Shown piece after piece: positions 58,925 through 64,000 of a stretch of 64,000 nucleotides of DNA (the first letter of the stretch is position 1; every line of letters begins with the position of its first letter). The translations under genes and the position numbers were made by a program. The notes beneath the pieces are model-generated. The model was not told the origin of the DNA, did not search any database, and worked only from the letters and a program-made list of their open reading frames with translations. Source of the stretch: Streptomyces spinoverrucosus (GTDB lineage Bacteria; Actinomycetota; Actinomycetes; Streptomycetales; Streptomycetaceae); NCBI RefSeq assembly GCF_015712165.1, contig NZ_JADPZX010000002.1, positions 417,608 to 481,607 on the forward strand. The letters run 5' to 3'.

Positions 58925-59227
58925 TCACACGATCGGGTCGTGGACGGTGACGAGCTTGGTGCCGTCCGGGAAGGTCGCCTCGACCTGGACGTCGTGGATC
59001 ATCTCGGGGATGCCCTCCATGACGTCGTCCCGGGTGAGCAGCTTGCGTCCGGAGGCCATGAGTTCGGCGACGCTACGGCCGTCCCGCGCGCCTTCGAGGA
59101 GGTGCGAGGTGATGAGGGCGACGGCCTCGGGGTGGTTCAGTTTCAGCCCGCGGGCGCGGCGCTTCTCGGCCACGTCGGCCGCCACGTGGATCAGCAGCCT
59201 CTCCTGCTCGTGCGGGGTCAGTTGCAC
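58925..59227 (-). CDS. ureA: Urease gamma subunit
   Basis: The 100-residue structural gamma subunit. It begins at GTG 59227 ([20 protein letters not shown]) with GAGGTGGG upstream; an earlier ATG would add 20 unconserved residues. Other blocks are [38 protein letters not shown] and [19 protein letters not shown]. ureB starts 10 nt later. It is the first gene of the urease operon; its promoter must lie within the 110 nt before it, next to the TetR gene end. Confidence 0.95.
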   Translation of the reverse strand: MQLTPHEQERLLIHVAADVAEKRRARGLKLNHPEAVALITSHLLEGARDGRSVAELMASGRKLLTRDDVMEGIPEMIHDVQVEATFPDGTKLVTVHDPIV

Positions 59228-59338
59228 GTCCCACCTCACATCCTCGCTCCGGGCCGTGCGGGGCCCGGTTGCCGCGGCCACCGGCAAAGTCCCTGGTGGC
59301 GTGGAGGGGCAGGCTAGTTGGCACGAGTTTCAAGCAAG

Positions 59339-59986
59339 TTAACCAAGCTGTGATCCATCAGCCGCGGAGCGCTCGTCCCGCATGCTCATCAACGCCCGCA
59401 GACCGTCGCGGAGTACCCCGACGGGGATGGGCCCGAAGAGGGACTGCTGTGCGAGGAAGCCCATCACGGCGGAGATCATCGTGCGGGCCACGTGGTCGGG
59501 GGCGACGTCCGGGCGCATCATCCCGGCGTCCTGGTAGCCCTCGACGATCCGGGACCAGGCCGCGCGTACCGAGACGTACCCGTCGCGCAGGACGGCCGCC
59601 AGTTCCTCGTTGCGCAGCGTCTCCGCCCACACCTGGATGACGAGCCGCGGAAAGGCGGGCCGCCCGTCGACGGTCAGGTTCTCCCGGGCGGCGAGCGTCC
59701 GGCCGAGGACCGCGACAACGAGTTCGTCCGCCGGCGGGGGCGGGCTCTGCTCTGCCGCCTGCTCGAAGGCCTCGCGGACCGATCCGAGCACCTCGCCGAC
59801 GATGGCGGCGATCAGCTCCTCCTTGCCGCTGAAGTAGCGGTAGACGGCGCCCGCGGAGAGGTCCACCTCCTTCAGCACGTCCTGCATGGACGCGGCATGG
59901 AACCCGTTGCGGGCGAAGCAGACGGCGGCGCCGTCGAGGATCTGCCGGCGGCGGGCGTCGAGGTGTTCCTGGGATACGCGAGCCAT
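59339..59986 (-). CDS. TetR-family regulator
   Basis: A 215-residue repressor. The HTH spans residues 12-60: RRRQILDGAAVCFARNGFHA, ASMQDVLKEVDLSAGAVYRY, then FSGKEELIAAIVG. The C-terminal region matches TetR_C domains of efflux regulators (RTMISAVMGFLAQQSLFGPI). ATG 59986 (MARVSQEHLDARRRQ) is favoured over one 18 codons upstream that would lie in the operator. It is divergent from a transporter-like gene, with two matching operators between them. Confidence 0.9.
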   Translation of the reverse strand: MARVSQEHLDARRRQILDGAAVCFARNGFHAASMQDVLKEVDLSAGAVYRYFSGKEELIAAIVGEVLGSVREAFEQAAEQSPPPPADELVVAVLGRTLAARENLTVDGRPAFPRLVIQVWAETLRNEELAAVLRDGYVSVRAAWSRIVEGYQDAGMMRPDVAPDHVARTMISAVMGFLAQQSLFGPIPVGVLRDGLRALMSMRDERSAADGSQLG

Positions 59987-59998
59987 ACCGCGAATGTA

Positions 59999-60074
59999 GA
60001 ACGAACATTCCTTCTTGACAAGGGCGGAAGGCAGGCGCACGGTGGTGGCCGTAACGCAAAACGAACGATCCTTC
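59999..60074. promoter_or_regulatory. Paired TetR operators
   Basis: GAACGAACATTCCTTC at 59999-60014 fits the palindrome GAANGAANNTTCNTTC. A related copy AAACGAACGATCCTTC is at 60059-60074, 13 of 16 bases the same. One lies next to each divergent start, as expected for joint repression by the adjacent TetR protein. Confidence 0.75.
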
Positions 60075-60103
60075 TTTTTGCTTTCTCCACCCGAGGGGGA
60101 CCC

Positions 60104-61110
60104 ATGTCAACGCCACCCGGCATACATTCCAGCCGCCCCGACCCCCGTCGCGTGATCGCGATCGTCGTCCTCGTCCCGCTCCTCGCGGCGCTGGCACTGT
60201 GGGCCTTCGCCTGGCCCGCCGCCCGCACCGCGCCGCGCGACCTGCCGCTCGGCGTCGCGGGCCCGGCCACCGCCACGGCGCAGGTCGAGCAGCAGCTGGC
60301 GCGGCACAAGGGCGCGTTCGAGATCCATCGGTACGCCGACGGGGACGCCGCCCGGGAGGCCGTCAAGGACCGGACGGTGTACGGCGCGGTCGTCGTCACC
60401 GCGCGGGGCCCCGAGCTGCTGACCGCTTCGGCCGCGAGCCCGATGGTCGCGCAACTGCTGCAACAGGCGGCGTCCGCCGGGGGTGCCCAGCCGCGCACGG
60501 TGGACGTCGTGGCCGCCCCGAGAACGACCCTCGGGGCGCCGCCCTCACCGCGAGCGTGCTGCCGCTTTCGCTGGGCGGGATCGCGGCGGGCGCGGCGGTC
60601 TTCCTGATCGGACTGCGCGGCATCCGGGCGGTGACCGCGCTGGTGGGCGCCTCGGCGCTGGTGGGTGTCACCGTGGCCGCGATCGCGCACAGCTGGCTGG
60701 AGGTCCTCACCGGCGACTGGTGGGCGGAGGCCGCCGTCCTCGGGCTGTCCACCCTGGCGGTGAGCAGCACGGTCGCCGGCCTCGCCGCGCTCCTGGGCAG
60801 GGCCGGGATCGGCATCGTCGCGGGCGTGCTGATGCTGCTCGGCAACCCCTTCTCGGGCGCGGGGTCGGCGCCGCAGATGCTGCCCGAGCCGGCCGGGGCG
60901 ATCGGCCAGTGGCTGCCGCCGGGCGCGGGGACCACGCTGCTGCGCTCGGTGTCGTACTTCGACGGCGCGGCGGCACTGGGCCCGGCGCTGACCCTGACCT
61001 GGTGGGCCGCGCTGGGCCTGGGGGCGGTGCTGCTGGGCGGCGCGCTGAAGCCCCGTACGGAGCGCGACGACGAAGCCGCGGGCGACCGGAAGCCCGCACT
61101 GGCCGGCTGA
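60104..61110 (+). pseudogene. ABC-2/DUF3533-like membrane protein with a one-base frameshift
   Basis: A membrane protein of about 335 residues in two frames. Part 1 (ATG 60104, GAGGGGGA site) has an N-terminal helix VIAIVVLVPLLAALALWAFA and an extracellular domain (DLPLGVAGPATATAQVEQQL to VDVVAAP). Near 60517, in CCCC, the frame must shift by one missing base; part 2 then reads NDPRGAALTASVLPLSLGGI and continues with five or so helices to the stop at 61110. The layout (N-terminal helix, extracellular domain, C-terminal helix block) is that of YhgE/ABC-2-type efflux proteins. The divergent TetR gene is the likely repressor. If the base loss is an error, the gene is intact. Confidence 0.75.
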
Positions 61111-61170
61111 CTGACCACGAACAGGCCGTGCGCCCCGCCCGCGCGGACGGGGCGCACGGCTTCTGCGCGT

Positions 61171-61241
61171 TCTACGAGGGCTTGGGCCGGCGGTCTACAA
61201 GGGTTTGGGCCCGACGGTCTACGAGGGTTTGGGCCCGCGAT
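61171..61241. repeat. Triple 24-bp repeat duplicating the 3' end of the antitoxin gene
   Basis: Units start at 61171 (23 nt), 61194 and 61218, each resembling TCTACGAGGGTTTGGGCCCG. Read on the minus strand each unit encodes GPKPS-like residues followed by a TAG stop, so the antitoxin's last codons and stop are repeated twice more downstream of its real end. Confidence 0.9.
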
Positions 61242-61506
61242 GCTCCGCCGCGATGCCGAACCGCTGCCGCTCGCGGGGCGGGGACGCGGCCTCGCGGACG
61301 GTGGAGAGGGAGCTGATCACCTGCTCCTCGCCGAACTCCTGGACCTCCCCCAGCGCGTCGAGCCGTTCGAGATCAGCGGCGGAGACGAGGGCGACCAGAG
61401 GTTTGCCGTGCCGCGTCACGACGACGCGCTCACCGCCGTACACCACCCGGTTGATCAGTTCGGCGAGCTCTGCCCTGGCTTGCGTCACCGGAATCTCGTA
61501 GGCCAT
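61219..61506 (-). CDS. Phd/YefM-type antitoxin
   Basis: A 95-residue antitoxin-like DNA-binding protein: MAYEIPVTQARAELAELINR, VVYGGERVVVTRHGKPLVAL and VSAADLERLDAL are the Phd/YefM N-terminal domain. The C-terminal toxin-binding tail is unlike RelE partners (SSLSTVREAASPPRERQRFG). No toxin gene follows: only tandem repeats lie downstream. An inverted repeat GTACA-TCC-TGTAC lies 20 nt upstream, a likely operator for autoregulation. It is either a solitary regulator or the survivor of a lost pair. Confidence 0.85.
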   Translation of the reverse strand: MAYEIPVTQARAELAELINRVVYGGERVVVTRHGKPLVALVSAADLERLDALGEVQEFGEEQVISSLSTVREAASPPRERQRFGIAAEHRGPKPS

Positions 61507-61525
61507 GACCCCATTCTAACGTCAC

Positions 61526-61538
61526 GTACATCCTGTAC
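61526..61538. promoter_or_regulatory. Inverted repeat GTACA-N3-TGTAC before the antitoxin
   Basis: GTACATCCTGTAC is a perfect 5-bp-arm palindrome placed upstream of the antitoxin start, followed by the A/T-rich run ATTTTTTACA, unusual for this DNA. It may also touch the promoter of the divergent ClpP-like gene. Confidence 0.6.
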
Positions 61539-61594
61539 ATTTTTTACAGAGGCTCCGCCCCGGAGCCGGTCACCGCCGCGAGGAGGGGTTCGCC

Positions 61595-62230
61595 ATGACC
61601 CGACCGTCCGCTCGTCACGTGCTGCCCGAGTTCACCGAACGCACGAGTTCCGGACACACGACGATGGATCCGTACTCGAAGCTGCTTCAGGAGCGGATCG
61701 TCTTTCTCGGGACGCCGATCGACGACACGTCGGTGAACGACGTGATGGCACAGTTCATGCATCTGGAGTACCAGGCCCCCGACCGGGACATCTCGCTGTA
61801 CATCAACTCCCCCGGCGGCTCGTTCAGCGCGATGTCCGCGGTGTACGACACGATCCGGTACGTCAGCTGCGACGTGGAGACGATCTGCCTCGGGCAGGCC
61901 GGATCGACCGCCGCCGTACTGCTCGGCGCCGGCACTCCGGGCAAGCGATTCGCGCTGCCCGGCGCCCGGGTGGTGATCAGTCAGCCGGCGCTGCCCGAAC
62001 CCATCGAGGGGCAGGCCAGTGATCTCGCCATCCAGGCGGAGGAGTTGGCGCGGGTGCGCACCCGGTTGGAGGAGATGCTCGTACGGCACACCGGGCGCAC
62101 GCAGGCCCAGGTCGGCGCGGACATCGAGCGGGACAAGGTCCTCACCGCCCAGGAGGCCCTGGAGTACGGCCTGATCGACCGGATCATCCCCAGCCGCAAG
62201 GCCACCCGCCCCGCACCGGGTGCGAGGTGA
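61595..62230 (+). CDS. ClpP-family protein lacking the catalytic histidine
   Basis: A 211-residue homologue of the Clp protease proteolytic subunit. The overall ClpP pattern is clear: [57 protein letters not shown] with the nucleophile position Ser104, and [20 protein letters not shown]. At the position of the catalytic His (normally IHQPA) it has Ser129 ([14 protein letters not shown]), so the Ser-His-Asp triad is incomplete. It may be a non-catalytic ring partner, like ClpR. ATG 61595 follows GAGGAGGGG. A 102-residue helical protein follows almost at once. Confidence 0.88.
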   Translation: MTRPSARHVLPEFTERTSSGHTTMDPYSKLLQERIVFLGTPIDDTSVNDVMAQFMHLEYQAPDRDISLYINSPGGSFSAMSAVYDTIRYVSCDVETICLGQAGSTAAVLLGAGTPGKRFALPGARVVISQPALPEPIEGQASDLAIQAEELARVRTRLEEMLVRHTGRTQAQVGADIERDKVLTAQEALEYGLIDRIIPSRKATRPAPGAR

Positions 62231-62238
62231 GCTGCGGG

Positions 62239-62547
62239 ATGCTGCCACCGGAGCTGCCGCCGCTGCCCGCCCTCACCCGCGCCGAGGGCGAGTTGATCGA
62301 CCGTTACCTGGAGGTGGCCGACCTACTCGGGCGTATCAACCCGGCGTACGACGGAGACACCTATCGTGGACTGCGCGCCGCCCAGGCGCTGGTGCGCAAG
62401 GCAGCCGAACTGCGCGACGCGCTCGCGCTGATGCACCAGCGGGGCGAGACGGAACTCCACGCCCGAACCCTCACGCGGGCGCTGCGCGTGCTGGACGGTG
62501 AACGCCGCACGGCGCGCGTCACCGTTCCGCCGCGCTCCGACAGTTGA
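62239..62547 (+). CDS. Small helical protein downstream of the ClpP-like gene
   Basis: A 102-residue soluble, mostly helical protein: LTRAEGELIDRYLEVADLLG, TYRGLRAAQALVRKAAELRD and LHARTLTRALRVLDGERRTA. ATG 62239 lies 9 nt after GAGGTG; GTG 62227, overlapping the ClpP stop by GTGA, is an alternative. No family is recognised. Close linkage suggests that it acts with the ClpP-like protein, for example as an adaptor; this is an inference. Confidence 0.7.
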   Translation: MLPPELPPLPALTRAEGELIDRYLEVADLLGRINPAYDGDTYRGLRAAQALVRKAAELRDALALMHQRGETELHARTLTRALRVLDGERRTARVTVPPRSDS

Positions 62548-62934
62548 GGCACGGTCGGCACACCCGCCGGTGACCCGGGCCGCAGGGCGACGCGACGGGA
62601 CGCCCGGGCCGGAGTCGAAACCGACCAAAAGGGCTACCCCCGTCCGGAGGATCCTCACCTCCCTTTTCGGGGCCCTTGCGGTTGCGCAACGGAGGCTGCT
62701 TCGGGGCGGACTGGGACGTTCCGCCGCTGGTCCGAGGTGGCGTGGCACCCTTGACACCGGTTCGCACACCAGGCTGTCCACCCGAACGGGTGAGTGGTGA
62801 GTAACGCCACAAATCCCGGATTGCGTTGGGATTTTCCGACTTCTGTGAGTCAAGATCCCTGACTGACGACAAGCCCCCGCCACCGCGGCGGGGCGGTCCG
62901 GGCGGACGCCGAGTCCTGCCGCCGCCCGGATGAC
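62548..62934. other. 387-bp intergenic region upstream of the riboswitch
   Basis: No gene was recognised. TTGACA at 62751-62756 is the clearest -35-like sequence, but the -10 hexamer 17 nt later (CTGTCC) is poor. Downstream, GTGAGTCAAGATCCCTGACTGAC includes a short dyad, and CCCCGCC-ACCGC-GGCGGGG near 62877-62896 is a stable hairpin. The transcript carrying the c-di-AMP riboswitch should start here. Confidence 0.5.
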
Positions 62935-63090
62935 CGGTCGACAGGAGTGGATCGGCAGGAGTGGAGGACCCAAGCACGACGGGTCGCCGGAGCGCAATTT
63001 CCGAGCGTCCCTTGGGGTGAAGCCGCCTACCAGCGGCCGGGCAACTTCGCCAGCCCGAATCCGACAGGTCATCCTTCACAGGCGGCTGAC
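62935..63090 (+). promoter_or_regulatory. c-di-AMP riboswitch (ydaO-yuaA type) upstream of NlpC/P60 gene
   Basis: The leader holds the conserved ydaO pieces in order: GGAGTGGAGGACCCA near 62959, the GTCGCCGGAGC region, CCTTGGGGTGAAGCCGC near 63012, then GCCAGCCCGAATCCGACAGG near 63049 and TCATCC. In actinobacteria this class controls secreted wall hydrolases (Rpf and NlpC/P60) and turns expression off when c-di-AMP is high; that is established knowledge. The following gene is exactly such a hydrolase. Boundaries are approximate. Confidence 0.88.
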
Positions 63091-63102
63091 GAAGGGTTGC
63101 GC

Positions 63103-63576
63103 ATGACCGCGCTCAATCGTGTCCCGTCGCTCATGGCCCGGGCCGGTACGGCCTCGGCCCTCACCCTCGTCGCGGTGGGCGGCTCCGTCGTGGCTCCGGG
63201 CTTCGCCTCGGAGGCCGAGGCCGCCACGCCGGCGACGAAGGCGCTCCAGGTCGCCGCGTCGAAGAAGGGCTCCCCGTACAGGTGGGGCGCCACCGGGCCG
63301 CGCAGGTTCGACTGCTCCGGGCTGACGCTGTACTCGTACAAGAAGGCGGGCAAGAAGCTGCCGCGTACGGCCGCCCAGCAGTACAACAAGACCCGCCACA
63401 TCTCGGCCAAGAGCCGCAAGGCCGGTGACCTCGTGTTCTTCCACTCGGGGTCGAACGTGTACCACGTCGGGATCTACGCCGGGAAGGGGAAGATCTGGCA
63501 CGCCCCGAAGACCGGGGACGTGGTGCGGCTGCAGAAGATCTGGACGAAGAGCGTCTGGTACGGCCGGGTCAAGTGA
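63103..63576 (+). CDS. Secreted NlpC/P60 peptidoglycan endopeptidase
   Basis: A 157-residue secreted cysteine peptidase that would cut within peptidoglycan stem peptides. The signal peptide covers about residues 1-40 (ASALTLVAVGGSVVAPGFAS, then EAEAA). The catalytic Cys is in GPRRFDCSGLTLYSY, the His in SNVYHVGIYAGKG and the third residue in IWHAPKTGD. It has no wall-binding domain, unlike longer homologues, so it is a minimal hydrolase. ATG 63103 follows GAAGGG and the riboswitch. Export and c-di-AMP control fit a role in cell-wall remodelling during growth or germination. Confidence 0.93.
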   Translation: MTALNRVPSLMARAGTASALTLVAVGGSVVAPGFASEAEAATPATKALQVAASKKGSPYRWGATGPRRFDCSGLTLYSYKKAGKKLPRTAAQQYNKTRHISAKSRKAGDLVFFHSGSNVYHVGIYAGKGKIWHAPKTGDVVRLQKIWTKSVWYGRVK

Positions 63577-63581
63577 CCCTC

Positions 63582-63618
63582 GGGGGCGGTGGCGGCACCC
63601 GAGGGGCCACCACCGCCC
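63582..63618 (+). terminator. Hairpin after the NlpC/P60 gene
   Basis: GGGGGCGGTGGC at about 63582-63593 pairs with GCCACCACCGCCC ending near 63618, with one bulge. It lies just past the stop codon. Confidence 0.7.
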
Positions 63619-64000
63619 GCCCGTGACACGTCCTCAGCCGGCTTGGCTGCCACGCGACGCCCTCTGGGGCGTGGGCGTCGCGCCGGTGGCGGTCGCGCCG
63701 GGGCGTATGGCGACCGGGCTCGTCGGGATGCGCACGCGGCCCGCGGGCGACCCGCCCTGGACGATCACGGCACCGCCCACCGCGACGGACGCCCCCACGC
63801 CCGGCTCCCCGACACGTTCGCCCACGCCCGGCCTGAGCACGACGCCAACACGTCCCCCGCGACGCCCAGCCGCGCCCCGCCAGGGCTAGGACGACGCACC
63901 CACACCACGCCTCGCCCGCGCCCTGCGGCGCTCAGCCCGAGTGCGAGGCCCACGCCCGATACGACGCCCGGCAACGCGCGGCCCGCCCGGGTCCGACGAC
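63619..64000. other. Unresolved right end
   Basis: A plus-strand frame from GTG 63622 to TAG 63889 keeps strong G/C third positions in its first 60 codons (WLPRDALWGVGVAPVAVAPG, then TGLVGMRTRPAGDPPWTITA), but it ends in Thr/Pro repeats and has no clear ribosome site. Minus-strand frames here are Gly/Arg-rich and not convincing. No family was recognised, and the region runs off the window. Confidence 0.35.

Noticed and set aside
56962..58950. 662-codon plus-strand frame opposite ureC
   Set aside because: It is a shadow of the urease subunit genes on the other strand.
1..64000. tRNA, rRNA, CRISPR arrays, insertion sequences, integrases or attachment sites
   Set aside because: None was seen: no transposase or integrase motifs, no regularly spaced identical repeats with unique spacers, and no tRNA-like cloverleaf with a terminal CCA was noticed. 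A covariance-model scan could still find a missed RNA.

Overview
The window is chromosomal DNA of a Streptomyces or very close relative. The evidence is very high G+C with strongly G/C-biased third codon positions, GTG/TTG starts, Tat-type secretion signals, many 4-nt ATGA/GTGA gene overlaps, and typical families: the RppA type III polyketide synthase, XRE/DUF397 pairs, SpoIIE-type phosphatases, MurT/GatD and a tripeptidyl aminopeptidase. From memory, the order rppA - murT/gatD - pfk - rocD - tap - urease resembles a conserved arm-proximal block of Streptomyces coelicolor; this was not searched.

Layout. 1-14.4 kb is an accessory envelope and glycan region: a ROK regulator tail, an acetamidase, a Tat-exported amidase, a broken beta-helix gene, an FAD oxidoreductase, a pyruvyl transferase, then a decaying sugar cluster (6.4-11.5 kb). 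That cluster has two NDP-sugar epimerases, a carbamoyltransferase with two internal deletions, a GT2 glycosyltransferase, and scraps of a HAD phosphatase and of two oppositely oriented GT9 heptosyltransferases. A phosphodiester glycosidase, a small membrane protein and a GDPD-type phosphodiesterase follow. 14.5-23.2 kb holds a three-gene acyl-CoA dehydrogenase/quinone reductase operon, an XRE-cupin regulator, a thioredoxin-reductase-like enzyme, an ATP-dependent DNA ligase with a coupled NUDIX gene, and an aldehyde dehydrogenase. 23.4-25.0 kb is rppA plus a cupin (momA-like) with no P450 gene beside it. 25-32 kb has an acyl-CoA dehydrogenase with a divergent TetR, peptide deformylase, murT-gatD, phosphofructokinase and a CtaG-like membrane protein.

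32-46.5 kb is signalling: a DUF6777 lipoprotein next to a membrane Ser/Thr kinase; a LytTR two-component system in one tightly coupled operon with a sodium:solute symporter, a DUF485 protein and a 48-residue microprotein; Lrp, dimethylargininase and ornithine aminotransferase; and two SpoIIE phosphatases. 46.5-52 kb has SRPBCC/ArsR/TIGR03086 genes, a DUF574-type methyltransferase and an XRE-DUF397-ATPase locus with a perfect 18-bp palindrome. 52-64 kb has an acyltransferase, tap, the urease cluster (ureA-B-C-F-G-D), a TetR with a divergent exporter-like gene, an antitoxin without a visible toxin, a ClpP homologue lacking the catalytic His, and a c-di-AMP riboswitch controlling an NlpC/P60 hydrolase.

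Three genes (the DUF6777 lipoprotein, ureB and the exporter-like gene) each look broken by loss of one C, counted on the coding strand, in a short C-run; two of these losses fuse neighbouring reading frames. That pattern needs separating into real mutation and base-calling error. No tRNA, rRNA, insertion sequence, CRISPR array or replication origin was seen.
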